This document shows positions 1-8,510 of a DNA stretch of 64,000 bases, in pieces (positions within the stretch are counted from its first letter, which is position 1; each line of letters opens with the position of its first letter). Under the pieces are notes generated by a model, which did not search any database, was not told the DNA's origin, and saw only the letters and a program-made list of their open reading frames with translations. The position numbers and the translations under genes were made by a program. Source of the DNA: JANWXR01 sp964608265 (lineage in GTDB: Bacteria; Chloroflexota; Anaerolineae; Anaerolineales; UBA6663); assembly GCA_964608265.1 (NCBI GenBank), contig CAZSNP010000007.1, forward strand, positions 38,828 through 102,827. The letters run 5' to 3'.

Positions 1-635
1 CCATGTTCGGCTGCGTGCTCGGCGAGCCAAAGCCCCTCGGGCGTCTGTGCGAAGCCGGTGTGGAAGCGGTTGGGCATGCGGGCTTGAATTTCGGGGGTGG
101 TGAAGTCCACCGCCGTGCCCAGTTGATGTTCGCTGTGGCCCGGCTCGGCGCTGATCACGCTGGCGCGGCCGGGATACCACTCGGCCCACTTCTGATACGC
201 CAGCGCCTGCTCGGTGTACGAGCGATACGCTGAGACGACCTTCAGGGCCAACCCGGCCTGATTGGCTTCATCCAGCAGCGCGACCAGGGGCGGCTCGACC
301 TCAGCGCTCGCTCGCAGCGGCAGGATCCAATCGTTGCGCGCGGGCAGCGTGAGCGTGATGAGATCAGTCGGCGCGAAGTCGCGGGGCAGGGCGGTCGCGC
401 GATCTACGAGGGTGAGCAGCGGGTTGGCCGGATCGTACAGCGCGCACGCATCGGCGGGCGGCGGCGTGGTCGGGGCGGGTGTGGGTATCGGTGCGGATGT
501 GCCAGTCGGCACGGCCTGGGCGGCGGGCTGCACGTTCATCGCTGCGGGAGGCAGGGTCGCCGGCCGCGCCGGCTCAGTGGGCGCGCACGCGGCCAGGAGC
601 GATCCGATGATGAGGCAGGGCAAGCTGGGGCGCAC
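1..635 (-). CDS. VanY-type D-alanyl-D-alanine carboxypeptidase lipoprotein (C-terminus off the edge)
   Basis: The gene reads leftward and runs off the window. A GTG start at 635 gives a short lipoprotein signal ending in the lipobox LLAAC at about residue 16. A Pro/Thr/Ala-rich linker follows, then a zinc peptidase domain with SAYRSY and the metal-site stretch SEHQLGTAVDF (the SxHxxGxAxD pattern of the VanY/M15B family). The predicted role is trimming the terminal D-Ala of peptidoglycan stem peptides outside the membrane. The C-terminal catalytic His region is not visible. The start was chosen for the signal peptide; the frame is open back to a stop near 702. It is divergent from hemW with about 70 bp between them. 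Confidence 0.85.
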   Translation of the reverse strand, partial: MRPSLPCLIIGSLLAACAPTEPARPATLPPAAMNVQPAAQAVPTGTSAPIPTPAPTTPPPADACALYDPANPLLTLVDRATALPRDFAPTDLITLTLPARNDWILPLRASAEVEPPLVALLDEANQAGLALKVVSAYRSYTEQALAYQKWAEWYPGRASVISAEPGHSEHQLGTAVDFTTPEIQARMPNRFHTGFAQTPEGLWLAEHAAEH

Positions 636-703
636 GACACAGATTGTAACCGCTCGCCGCGCGGCCGACCGGTGGGGCTCCGGCCCGAACGCCGTCGTGT
701 ATC

Positions 704-1939
704 ATGGCCTCGATGACGCCGCTCAGCCTGTATCTGCACCTCCCCTTCTGCACCGTGCGTTGCGCGTACTGCGACTTCAACACATACGCCGGCCTCGAGG
801 CGCAAATGGGGCCCTACGCGCGCGCGCTGGCGCGTGAGATTCGGGGGGTGGGCGAGGCCGGCGGGCGTCCGGCCGCGCACACGATCTTCCTCGGCGGCGG
901 CACGCCGTCGCTGCTGCCGCTCGACCTGCATCGAGAGCTGTTCATTGCCCTGCGCGAGTCCTTCACCCTCGCGCCCGATTGCGAGGTCACGCTCGAAGCC
1001 AACCCGGGCACGGTCACCCGCGCCTACCTCGCCGGGCTGCGCGAGTTGGGAGTCAACCGGCTGTCGTTTGGCGTGCAGTCGTCGCATCCGCACGAGCTGC
1101 GGCTGCTCGACCGGCTGCACTTGTTCGGCGACGTGGTGCAGGCGGTGAGCTGGGCGCGCGCCGCCGGTTTCGACAACCTCAACCTCGACGTCATCTTCGC
1201 CATCCCGCAGCAGACGCTGGCGATGTGGCAGGCCACGCTCAACCGCGTCCTCGCCCTCGGGCCGGAGCACCTCTCGGCGTACGCGCTCTCGCTCGAACAC
1301 GGCACGCTGCTGCGGGCGTGGGTGTATCGCGGGCTGCTGCCCATGCCCGACCCCGACCTCGCCGCCGACATGTACGAGTGGGCGAGCGAGACGATGGAAC
1401 GCAACGGGTTTGTGCAGTATGAAATCTCGAACTGGGCCAGGGAAGTGGCAAGTGGAGAGTTGCGGGTGGCAGGTGATGACAATCAGCAATCAAAAATCAG
1501 AAATCCAAAATTCGCATGCCGGCACAACATTCAGTATTGGCGCAACGAGCCGTACCTGGGCTTTGGCGCAGGGGCGCACGGCTGGGCGGAGGGGGTGCGG
1601 TATTCGAACGTGCTCGCGCCGGCGGCGTACATTCAAAGGATGAGCGCCGACGAAGCCCAACCTTATCCGCTGTCGCCCGCCGTGTCGCAATCCATATTGA
1701 CTGAACAAGTGGACGCGATGGGCGAGATGATGATGATGGGGATGCGGCTGGTGCGCGAGGGCGTGAGCAGCGCGGAGTTCGAGCGGCGCTTTGGCGTGTC
1801 GCTGGCCGCCCGCTACCCGCGCGAACTCGCAACCCTCCGGCAGCGCGGGCTGATCGAGTGGGACGGCGAGCGGGCGCGCCTCACACGGGGCGGGCGGTTA
1901 TTGGGGAACGAGGTGTTCCGCGAGTTTCTGGCGGGATGA
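704..1939 (+). CDS. hemW: HemW-like radical SAM protein (coproporphyrinogen III oxidase family)
   Basis: The N-terminal radical SAM cluster motif CTVRCAYC lies near residue 17, followed by FLGGGTPS and NRLSFGVQS, all typical of HemW/HemN-like proteins. HemW proteins are heme chaperones; many are annotated as oxygen-independent coproporphyrinogen oxidases, and true HemN activity is not implied. The 411-residue length exceeds the usual roughly 380. The excess sits between EISNWA and CRHN, where about 25 extra residues are encoded by a stretch of 7-bp-periodic repeat (1438-1513). The reading frame stays open through it. ATG 704 is used; ATG 713 is an alternative. Confidence 0.9.
   Translation: MASMTPLSLYLHLPFCTVRCAYCDFNTYAGLEAQMGPYARALAREIRGVGEAGGRPAAHTIFLGGGTPSLLPLDLHRELFIALRESFTLAPDCEVTLEANPGTVTRAYLAGLRELGVNRLSFGVQSSHPHELRLLDRLHLFGDVVQAVSWARAAGFDNLNLDVIFAIPQQTLAMWQATLNRVLALGPEHLSAYALSLEHGTLLRAWVYRGLLPMPDPDLAADMYEWASETMERNGFVQYEISNWAREVASGELRVAGDDNQQSKIRNPKFACRHNIQYWRNEPYLGFGAGAHGWAEGVRYSNVLAPAAYIQRMSADEAQPYPLSPAVSQSILTEQVDAMGEMMMMGMRLVREGVSSAEFERRFGVSLAARYPRELATLRQRGLIEWDGERARLTRGGRLLGNEVFREFLAG
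1438..1513 (+). repeat. Heptamer-periodic repeat inside hemW
   Basis: The stretch can be cut into successive 7-mers (GGAAGTG, GCAAGTG, ... then CAATCAG, CAATCAA, AAATCAG, AAATCCA, AAATTCG). It resembles the intergenic stretch at 13474-13508. It encodes about 25 residues that lie between two conserved HemW segments, so it looks like an in-frame insertion. Confidence 0.6.
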
Positions 1940-2084
1940 ACTGGCGTTGCGGATGATCGGCGCCCTGCGCAGCTGGCGGGTCGTCTCACCCGTGGGCCCC
2001 GTCAGTCCGCCTGCGCTCCGTTCGCGGAGCCGAGCTAACGCCCTCGCGTGGCGACCCGCTGAAAGTGCCTCTGCCATAGGACGG

Positions 2085-3107
2085 TCACGCATTGCGTTTG
2101 AGCAGCGAGCCGGTGAGTTCCCACAGGGCCTCGGCGGCCGGGCCGGCGGGCGCGGCGGCGCGCAGGTGCGCGGTGGCCTCGTCGGTCAGCGATTGCGCGA
2201 CCTGCACTGTGTACGCCCGTGCGCCGAGGGCGTCGAGCTGCGCGGCCAGTGCGGCCACCGGCTCGCCCGGCGTGTGCGGGTGCGCGTACCGCGCGGCGAA
2301 CTCCGGCGAGCGCTCCATCCCGTACACCACCGGCAGGCTCTTCTTGCGCTGCTCCAAATCGCTGGCGGCCGATTTGCCTGTGGCCGCCGGGTCGCCCCAG
2401 ATGCCGAGCCAATCGTCGTGCACCTGAAAGGCCAGGCCGAGGTTGAGGCCGAATTGCTCGAAGTGATGTTGCCGCTCGGCCGAGGCCCCGGCCAGCAGCG
2501 CGCCGAGTTTCGTGCAGGCCGCAATCAGCACCGCCGTCTTGCCCCGGATCATCTGCAGGTACTCATCCACCGTCACGCGCTCGCAGCCCTCGAAGCGCAT
2601 ATCGAGGAATTGCCCCTGGGTGAGGGCGAGGCAGGTGCGGTCGAACTCGGCCAGCGCCGCCAGCGCCACCTCCGGCGCGACGCCGCGCTCGGCCAGGCGA
2701 TGCGGCGCGAGGTGGGCGAGGGTGAACATAGCGTCGCCGGCATTGATGGCCTGCGCCACGCCCCACCGCTGCCACACCGTCGGCCTGCCTCGGCGCAACG
2801 GGCTGTTATCCTGGATGTCGTCGTGCAGCAGCGAGAAGTTGTGCAGCAACTCAATCGCCGCCGCCATCGGCAGCGCCCGGCCCGGCTCGCCACCCGAGGC
2901 CGCGCACGCCAGCAGGCACAGCAGCGGGCGGATTCGTTTGCCGATGTTGCCGTTCGGCGACGCCTGCCCGGCCTCATCCACCCAGCCGAGGTGATAGCGC
3001 ATCATCAAGAAATAGTCGCGCAGAGCCTCCGGCCCGTCGCCGACTGCGCGGCGCAGTTCGGCTTCGATGAGGGGGAGGTAGTGTGAGGTGAGAAGGGGGA
3101 GGGACAT
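2085..3107 (-). CDS. Polyprenyl diphosphate synthase (GGPP/FPP synthase family)
   Basis: This 340-residue class I trans-prenyltransferase elongates allylic diphosphates with IPP. The first Asp-rich motif is DDIQD within LLHDDIQDNSPLRRG, and the second region is FQVHDDWLGIWGD, the DDxxGxxGD variant seen in many actinobacterial-type synthases. Chain length cannot be read safely. ATG 3107 (MSLPLL) was preferred over an upstream ATG at 3170, because the 21 extra codons consist only of the ACGTTTC palindromic repeat. It lies 52 bp downstream of fni on the same strand, so both probably form one isoprenoid operon. Confidence 0.9.
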   Translation of the reverse strand: MSLPLLTSHYLPLIEAELRRAVGDGPEALRDYFLMMRYHLGWVDEAGQASPNGNIGKRIRPLLCLLACAASGGEPGRALPMAAAIELLHNFSLLHDDIQDNSPLRRGRPTVWQRWGVAQAINAGDAMFTLAHLAPHRLAERGVAPEVALAALAEFDRTCLALTQGQFLDMRFEGCERVTVDEYLQMIRGKTAVLIAACTKLGALLAGASAERQHHFEQFGLNLGLAFQVHDDWLGIWGDPAATGKSAASDLEQRKKSLPVVYGMERSPEFAARYAHPHTPGEPVAALAAQLDALGARAYTVQVAQSLTDEATAHLRAAAPAGPAAEALWELTGSLLKRNA

Positions 3108-3117
3108 GAAGCGTAAT

Positions 3118-3179
3118 GCGTGAAACGTGAAACGTGATTGGCGCCGCAACGCCCACGTTTCACGCTTCACGTTTCACGA
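3118..3179. repeat. Palindromic ACGTTTC heptamer repeat between fni and the prenyl synthase
   Basis: The left arm is CGTGAAA repeated in tandem and the right arm is ACGTTTC, ACGCTTC, ACGTTTC, the inverse of the left arm. The two arms can form a long hairpin. The right arm overlaps the 3' end of fni and encodes its last residues, VKREA. A related copy lies at 6475-6547. Confidence 0.75.
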
Positions 3180-4197
3180 GTTGAGTTTCCTGCAACGCAA
3201 CAATGTCACCCGCCCCGGCCGCGAACATGGCGATTTGCAGTTGGCGGGTGAGGGTCGCGATGGTCTCGAGGACGGCCTCGGCTGATTGGTCGGCCGCTTT
3301 GAGGAACGGCCCGGCCAGCCCGCACAGGCCTGCGCCGAGGGCCAGGCACTTGGCCGCATCCACGCCATCGCGCAGACCGCCCGAGGCGATGACGCGGACG
3401 GCCGGCGCGGCCCGGCGCACGTTTTGGATCGACTCGGCGGTGGGGATGCCCCAATCCACAAACGCCGCGGCGATGCGGCGCTGCTGTTCGGTCCGGGCGC
3501 GGTGCATCTCCACCTGCGACCACGACGTGCCACCCGCGCCGGCCACATCAATCGCGGCTACACCGGCGGCGGCCAGCTGCCGCGCGGCGCGCTCCGACAT
3601 CCCCCAGCCGACCTCCTTGGCGATCACCGGCACGGTCAGCGCGCGGCAGACCGCCTCGATTTTTTCGAGCAGCCCGGCGAAGTTCACATCGCCCTCCGGC
3701 TGCACGGCCTCCTGCACGGCGTTGAGGTGCAGGATCAACGCATCGGCCTCGATCATCCCCACCGCGCGGCGGCACTCCTCCACGCCGTAGCCGTAATTGA
3801 ATTGGACTGCGCCGAGGTTGGCGAAGAGCAATGCGTCGGGCGCGAGGTCGCGCAGGCGGAAGGTCTCGGCGAGCTGCGGGTCTTCGAGGGCCGCGCGCTG
3901 TGAGCCGACGCCCATGGCGATGCGGGCGGATTGCGCGGCGGCGGCCAGGTGACGATTGATCGGCCCGGCGCTGCCCGTGCCGCCGGTCATGGAAGAGATG
4001 AGCAACGGCGCGCTCAAGCGTTTGCCCCACCACTCCACGGTCGTGTCCACCGCGTTGAGGTCCAACTCGGGCAGGGCGTGATGCGCGAAACGATAACGCT
4101 CCAGCCCGGTGGTCAGGCCCGAGCGCACGTCTTCCTCCAGGTTGATGCGGATGTGCTCGGCCTTGCGGGCCGCGGTCTGTTCCGAAACTTTCGACAT
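3160..4197 (-). CDS. fni: Type 2 isopentenyl-diphosphate delta-isomerase (FMN-dependent)
   Basis: The 345-residue protein interconverts IPP and DMAPP with reduced FMN. Diagnostic segments are ISSMTGGTG, MGVGSQRAAL, LHLNAVQEAVQPEGD, VIAKEVGWGMS, DVAGAGGTSW and ASGGLRDGVD, in family order across a TIM barrel. ATG 4197 (MSKVSEQ) starts the conserved part; the open frame upstream runs antisense through acpP and is not real. The C-terminus (LVKREA) is encoded by the palindromic repeat. Together with the downstream prenyl synthase and the decarboxylase at 60833-61813, it fits a mevalonate-type isoprenoid supply. Confidence 0.95.
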   Translation of the reverse strand: MSKVSEQTAARKAEHIRINLEEDVRSGLTTGLERYRFAHHALPELDLNAVDTTVEWWGKRLSAPLLISSMTGGTGSAGPINRHLAAAAQSARIAMGVGSQRAALEDPQLAETFRLRDLAPDALLFANLGAVQFNYGYGVEECRRAVGMIEADALILHLNAVQEAVQPEGDVNFAGLLEKIEAVCRALTVPVIAKEVGWGMSERAARQLAAAGVAAIDVAGAGGTSWSQVEMHRARTEQQRRIAAAFVDWGIPTAESIQNVRRAAPAVRVIASGGLRDGVDAAKCLALGAGLCGLAGPFLKAADQSAEAVLETIATLTRQLQIAMFAAGAGDIVALQETQLVKREA

Positions 4198-4296
4198 GGG
4201 CGGGGGTTTTATTCTTGCCACCGATCGCGCGCCGTTGATCTGCGGCGCTATCTTATCAACCGGCAACAGGGCTGTCAATTTTGGGCAGTTCCGGGC

Positions 4297-4325
4297 TTGA
4301 CCCAGCGGCGGCGCGGTCATAAAAT
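4297..4325 (+). promoter_or_regulatory. Sigma70-type promoter for acpP
   Basis: TTGACC (4297-4302) and TAAAAT (4320-4325) are separated by exactly 17 bp. The acpP start lies 32 bp beyond the -10 box and is preceded by the ribosome site AAGGAG. Confidence 0.75.
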
Positions 4326-4356
4326 CGCGCTGCCACCTAATACGCAAGGAGACCCA

Positions 4357-4590
4357 ATGGATACATACGAAGAGATTAAGGCCATCATCGTGGATAAGTT
4401 GGGCAAGGATGCCAGCGCGGTGACGCCGGAGGCGCGCTTCCGCGAGGACCTCGGCGCCGATTCGCTCGACCTCGTGGAATTGATCATGGCCTTCGAAGAC
4501 AAGTTCGGGGCGGAGATCTCGGATGAGGACGCGCAGAAGATCACCACGGTCGGCGGCGCGGTGGAGTACATTGACGCCCGTAAGAAATAA
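4357..4590 (+). CDS. acpP: Acyl carrier protein
   Basis: This 77-residue acidic protein carries the phosphopantetheine attachment motif GADSLDLVEL with Ser near residue 36. It is the normal fatty-acid-synthase carrier. It stands alone with its own promoter (4297-4325), an AAGGAG ribosome site and a terminator (4616-4647), so it is a monocistronic gene divergent from fni. It is clearly different from the amino-acid carrier protein at 31998-32288. Confidence 0.97.
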   Translation: MDTYEEIKAIIVDKLGKDASAVTPEARFREDLGADSLDLVELIMAFEDKFGAEISDEDAQKITTVGGAVEYIDARKK

Positions 4591-4615
4591 CCCCTCCCTC
4601 CCTGGCTTTCGGCGC

Positions 4616-4647
4616 AGGCGAGACACCGTCTCGCCTGTTTTTGTTTT
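4616..4647 (+). terminator. Rho-independent terminator of acpP
   Basis: A 9-bp perfect stem AGGCGAGAC/GTCTCGCCT with a 3-base loop is followed by GTTTTTGTTTT. It starts 25 bp after the acpP stop. Confidence 0.92.
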
Positions 4648-4706
4648 GTAAGGTTTCGGGGCTAATGTGAAGGCGGGGACTCGTCATTTGTGCAGGAGAG
4701 TGTGTG

Positions 4707-5897
4707 ATGCGTTGGCTCCTCGTCGTCGGGTTGATGGCGCTCGCCGCCTGCGCCCCGGCGGACACCGCCACCCCCGCCGCAACATTGCCCGCCGGTGAGC
4801 GGCCCGCCACGCCGCTGCCGGCCACGCTGGCCGCCGAGGCCATCCTACCCGGATTCGCTTCCGCCGAGTTCAAAACCGATTTCACCCGGCACTCTGTTCC
4901 CTTCGGCGAGATTTTCAGCGGCGGCCCGCCCAAAGACGGCATCCCGCCGATTGACGCGCCGCAGTTTGTCTCGGTAGCAGAGGCCGAAGCGTGGCTCAGG
5001 CCGGTCGAGCCGGTGATCTTTGTGCAGGTCGGCGACGATGCGCGCGCGTACCCGTTGCAGATTCTGACCTGGCACGAAATCGTCAACGACACGGTCGGCG
5101 GGGCGCCGTTGACGGTGACGTTCTGCCCGCTGTGCAACACCGCCATCGTCTTTGAGCGAACGCTCGGCGAGCGCGTGCTCGACTTCGGCACGACCGGGCG
5201 CCTGCGCTACAGCAACCTCATCATGTACGACCGGCAGACCGAGTCGTGGTGGCAACAGGCCACCGGTGAGGCCATCCTCGGTGAATTGACGGGCGAGCGG
5301 CTGGCCCTGTATCCCGCAACCATCATCGCCTGGGCCGACTTCATGGCGCAGCACCCGGAGGGCAGGGTGCTCTCGCGTGAGACCGGCTTCAGCCGAACCT
5401 ACGGGATCAACCCCTACGTGGGCTACGACGACGTAACGCAGCCACCGTTCCTCTATCGCGGCCCCGAAACCCCGGGCCGCCTGCCGCCGGTGGCGCGAGT
5501 GCTGGCGCTTGAGTTGAACGGCGAGACGGTCGCCTATCCCTACGCTGTGCTCGAACAATGGCATGTGTTGAATGATCGGGCAGGGGGCGAGAACATCGTC
5601 GTCTTCTGGCAGCCCGGCACGGCCTCGGCGCTCGACACCAGCACCATCGCCGACGGGCGCGATGTGGGCGCGGCCTCGGCCTTTATCAGCGAAGTGGACG
5701 GGAGGCCGTTGACGATGCGGTTCGTCGCCGGCAAGTATGTGGATAACGAGACCGGGTCGGAATGGAACGCCTTCGGGCAGGCGGTGGGCGGCGAGCTGGC
5801 GGGCGCCGAGCTCGAGCCTGTCGTCGCCGTCAACCACTTCTGGTTTTCGTGGGCGGCGTTCAAGCCGGAGACGCGGGTGTTCAGCAACCCGCCGTAA
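4707..5897 (+). CDS. DUF3179 lipoprotein
   Basis: The 396-residue protein begins with a lipoprotein signal (lipobox ALAAC near residue 15) and a Thr/Ala/Pro linker. The body matches DUF3179, with AYPLQILTWHEIVNDTVGG and the cysteine pair in TFCPLCNTA, followed by DFGTTG and a second half that repeats the AYPYAVLEQWHVLND pattern. The function of the family is not established; an extracytoplasmic location is likely. An AGGAG site at 4694-4698 suits ATG 4707; a GTG one codon upstream is possible. Confidence 0.88.
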   Translation: MRWLLVVGLMALAACAPADTATPAATLPAGERPATPLPATLAAEAILPGFASAEFKTDFTRHSVPFGEIFSGGPPKDGIPPIDAPQFVSVAEAEAWLRPVEPVIFVQVGDDARAYPLQILTWHEIVNDTVGGAPLTVTFCPLCNTAIVFERTLGERVLDFGTTGRLRYSNLIMYDRQTESWWQQATGEAILGELTGERLALYPATIIAWADFMAQHPEGRVLSRETGFSRTYGINPYVGYDDVTQPPFLYRGPETPGRLPPVARVLALELNGETVAYPYAVLEQWHVLNDRAGGENIVVFWQPGTASALDTSTIADGRDVGAASAFISEVDGRPLTMRFVAGKYVDNETGSEWNAFGQAVGGELAGAELEPVVAVNHFWFSWAAFKPETRVFSNPP

Positions 5898-6034
5898 CCC
5901 CTCACCCCCGACCCCCCTCCCGGAGGGAAAAGCACGTCCGGGAGAAAGGGAGTCGTTGCGATATTTGCCTGGCGCGCTTTGCGAGAGATCACGCCGCTCT
6001 TGGCGTCTCTGCGGCTTGGCGCGATAATGCCCCC

Positions 6035-6493
6035 ATGCCCCAACGAAAATCCAAAACCATCCTCATCCTGCACGGCCCCAACCTCAACCTGCTCGGCACG
6101 CGCGAGCCGGATGTGTACGGCGCGACGACGCTGGCGGAGATAGATAAGGCGCTGAAGGTCGAAGGTGACAGATTGGGCGTCGAGGTGCGGACGTTTCAAT
6201 CGAACCACGAGGGCGCGTTGATCGACGCGCTGCACGACGCGCAGAAGTGGGCGGTCGGCGTCGTCATCAACCCCGGCGGATACACCCACACCTCGGTCGC
6301 TCTGCGCGATGCCATTGCCGCCATCGGCCTGCCGGTGGTTGAGGTGCACCTGAGCAACACCGACGCACGCGAGGACTTCCGGCACAAGTCGCTCACCGCG
6401 CCGGTGTGCATCGGTTCAATACGCGGCTTCGGTTGGCGGAGTTACGTTTTGGGGCTGAGGGCGCTGGCAGAGATCGTGAAACGTGAGGCGTGA
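6035..6493 (+). CDS. aroQ: 3-dehydroquinate dehydratase, type II
   Basis: The 152-residue enzyme makes 3-dehydroshikimate in the shikimate pathway. It shows LHGPNLNLLGTREPDVYG (catalytic Arg and Tyr), the Asn in VINPGGYTHTSVA, the His in EVHLSN, and a C-terminal RGFGWRSYVLGL. ATG 6035 is the first codon giving a normal length. The last residues EIVKREA are encoded by a palindromic heptamer repeat that continues into the intergenic region, the same C-terminal peptide as in fni. It is convergent with the histidine kinase gene. Confidence 0.95.
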   Translation: MPQRKSKTILILHGPNLNLLGTREPDVYGATTLAEIDKALKVEGDRLGVEVRTFQSNHEGALIDALHDAQKWAVGVVINPGGYTHTSVALRDAIAAIGLPVVEVHLSNTDAREDFRHKSLTAPVCIGSIRGFGWRSYVLGLRALAEIVKREA

Positions 6494-6547
6494 AACGTGA
6501 TTCTGGTTCTGGCACAATCCATCACGTTTCGCGTTTCACGCTTGACG
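6475..6547. repeat. Palindromic ACGTTTC heptamer repeat between aroQ and the kinase gene
   Basis: CGTGAAA, CGTGAGG, CGTGAAA on the left and CACGTTT, CGCGTTT, CACGCTT on the right form inverted arms around a short spacer. The left arm includes the aroQ stop and the right arm supplies the stop of the convergent kinase gene. It may act as a two-way terminator, though no T-tract follows. Confidence 0.75.
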
Positions 6548-7744
6548 CAACGGTAATGCAAAACTGAACGTGCTGCCCACCCCTACCTCCGACTCCACTT
6601 TTATTTCCCCGCCCAACACCTCCACAATTTTCTTCGCCACGCTCAACCCCAGGCCGGTGCCGGTGGCGTAGCCCTCGCTGTCGGGCACGCGATAGAACTT
6701 CTGAAAGACCAGCTTGAGCGCCTCGGGCGGGATGCCCTTGCCGGTGTCGGCGACGCTCACGCACACTTCCCTGCCCGCCCCGACCGGGCCGGCGGTCACG
6801 GTGATGGTGCCGTGCTCGCGGTTGTACTTCACGGCGTTTGTCAGCAGATTGAGCAACACTTGTTTCAACTTGCCCCGGTCGCTGTTGATCGTGGTGAGGG
6901 CCGGGTCGAGGCGGAGCGCAAGCGTGACGTTGCGGGCCGACGCCTGCGGGCGCACCACATCAACGGACTCGTGGATCAGCTCGGTGAGGTTGAACGGCTC
7001 GAGCTTGAACCGCATCCGCCCCGACTCCAGCCTCGCCATGTCGAGGAAATCGCTGGCCATGGTGTTGAGGCGCTCGGTCTCGCGCTGCACGGTGAGGATG
7101 AGCGGCGCGCGCTTGTCCTCCGGCAGGTCAGGGCGTTGCAACAGGCGGGCGGTGGCCATGATCGAACTGAGCGGTGTGCGGATTTCGTGCACCATCTCCG
7201 AGATCAAATCGCTCTGCTGAAACAGCCGCGCGTTGACGATGGCGACCGTCGCCTGGGCCGCCAGGGTCTGCATCAGATCGGTGTCGTCATCGGTAAAAGT
7301 GCCCTCGTGTTTGTTGAGCGCCTGCAGCACCCCGATGGCTTTATCGCGGCTGACCAGCGGCACGCCCAGGACCGAGCGGGTGACGAACTGTACTTTGCTG
7401 TCGACCGTCCGGTTCCAGCGCGGGTCGCGGGCGGTATCCGGCACGAGCAGCGGCTGGCGATTGGTGAACACCCACCCGGCCAGGCTGCCCTCCACCGGGA
7501 TGACGAGGCCCTCCATCTGCGCGGCCTCGATATTGGTTGTGGCCTCGAAGCGCAGTTCATCGGATTGGGTGTCGGCCAGCATGATCGAGGCCGCCTCCGA
7601 GCCGGTGAGTTCGCGCGCCGCCTCGATGATGTTGCGTAACAGCCTGTGATGATCGAGCGTCGAGTTCAGGGTTTCGCTCAACTCGATCAGGCGCTGCATG
7701 CGCTTGAGTTGCGCAGCGGTGTCTTGACGGGCGAGGTCAGGCAT
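6536..7744 (-). CDS. GAF-domain sensor histidine kinase
   Basis: The 402-residue protein has a short helical start, a GAF domain (about residues 25-180), a HisKA helix with the phospho-accepting His in MVHEIRTPLSS, and a HATPase_c domain with N box LLTNAVKYN, G1 DTGKGIPPEAL, the F box and G2 GTGLGLSVAKK. No membrane segment is seen, so it should be a cytosolic sensor of a small ligand or redox state. Its ATG overlaps the sir2 stop by 8 bp, and the upstream receiver-MinD gene completes a signalling operon. A partner receiver could be the one in that fusion protein. Confidence 0.92.
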   Translation of the reverse strand: MPDLARQDTAAQLKRMQRLIELSETLNSTLDHHRLLRNIIEAARELTGSEAASIMLADTQSDELRFEATTNIEAAQMEGLVIPVEGSLAGWVFTNRQPLLVPDTARDPRWNRTVDSKVQFVTRSVLGVPLVSRDKAIGVLQALNKHEGTFTDDDTDLMQTLAAQATVAIVNARLFQQSDLISEMVHEIRTPLSSIMATARLLQRPDLPEDKRAPLILTVQRETERLNTMASDFLDMARLESGRMRFKLEPFNLTELIHESVDVVRPQASARNVTLALRLDPALTTINSDRGKLKQVLLNLLTNAVKYNREHGTITVTAGPVGAGREVCVSVADTGKGIPPEALKLVFQKFYRVPDSEGYATGTGLGLSVAKKIVEVLGGEIKVESEVGVGSTFSFALPLRQA

Positions 7745-8510
7745 TGACGGAGAGTCCGGCGCGCGAGACGATTTCGGGCAGCACAATCGCGAGGTCGGCT
7801 TCGATGCGCACGTCGGCGCGCTCGTCGAGGTAGGTGCTGCCGATGTTGACGAGGATGAGCTGCGCGCCGGCGTTGATGGCCTCCATCGGCAAACCGGCCG
7901 ACGGCAGCACTTCGAGCGACGAGCCGAGCACCAGCATCACCTGGCAACCCAGGGCCGCCTGCCGCGCGCGTTGAAAGACCGCCACCGGCAACTGCTCCTC
8001 CATCAATATCACGTTTGGCTTCAAAATGCCACCGCAGGCCGCGCAGATCGGCAGTTCGCCGTCGGCGACAAATTTCTGCAACCGCTCGGTGGCGAGGATG
8101 GTGCGGTGGCAGTGGCCGCACGTGGCCGTGTGCAGGCCGCCGTGCACCTCGAGCACGTTGCGGCTGCCGGCGCGCTGATGCAGGCCATCAATGTTCTGCG
8201 TGATGATGGCGTCGAGTTTGCCCGTTGCCTCCAGCGCCACGAGCGCTTCGTGGGCGACATTCGGCTGGGCGGCGAAGATGCGGGCCGTCAGGGGCCGCAC
8301 CCATCTGAAGAAACGCTCCGGGTGATAGCGAAAGGCCGAGAGCGAGGCGACGGTGTACGGATCGTCGTTTTCCCACAGCCCGGAGCCGGGGCTGCGGTAA
8401 TCGGGGATGCCGGATGGGGTGGAGATGCCGGCGCCAGTGAACGCGACCACGTGGCGTGCGCGACGGAGGATGTCAGCCGCGCGCTCGATCTGGTCACGCA
8501 GCGCGGTCAT
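7737..8510 (-). CDS. Sir2-family NAD-dependent protein deacylase
   Basis: The 257-residue sirtuin shows the NAD-binding motif GAGISTPSGIPDYRS, the catalytic segment TQNIDGLH and the His in EVHGG, then two zinc-binding CxxC pairs (CGHC and CAAC). The later GSSLEVLPSAGLP and LVNIG match the Rossmann half. It probably removes acyl groups from protein lysines. ATG 8510 overlaps the receiver-MinD stop by 4 bp, and its 3' end overlaps the kinase start, so all three are translated in tandem. Confidence 0.93.
   Translation of the reverse strand: MTALRDQIERAADILRRARHVVAFTGAGISTPSGIPDYRSPGSGLWENDDPYTVASLSAFRYHPERFFRWVRPLTARIFAAQPNVAHEALVALEATGKLDAIITQNIDGLHQRAGSRNVLEVHGGLHTATCGHCHRTILATERLQKFVADGELPICAACGGILKPNVILMEEQLPVAVFQRARQAALGCQVMLVLGSSLEVLPSAGLPMEAINAGAQLILVNIGSTYLDERADVRIEADLAIVLPEIVSRAGLSVNA

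Noticed and set aside
2400..2420. Second Asp-rich motif DDWLG of the prenyl synthase as a sign of inactivation
   Set aside because: DDxxGxxGD is a normal variant in many active bacterial synthases.
2085..4197. Terpene biosynthetic cluster
   Set aside because: Only isomerase and prenyl synthase are present, with no cyclase or tailoring genes; general isoprenoid supply is the simpler reading.
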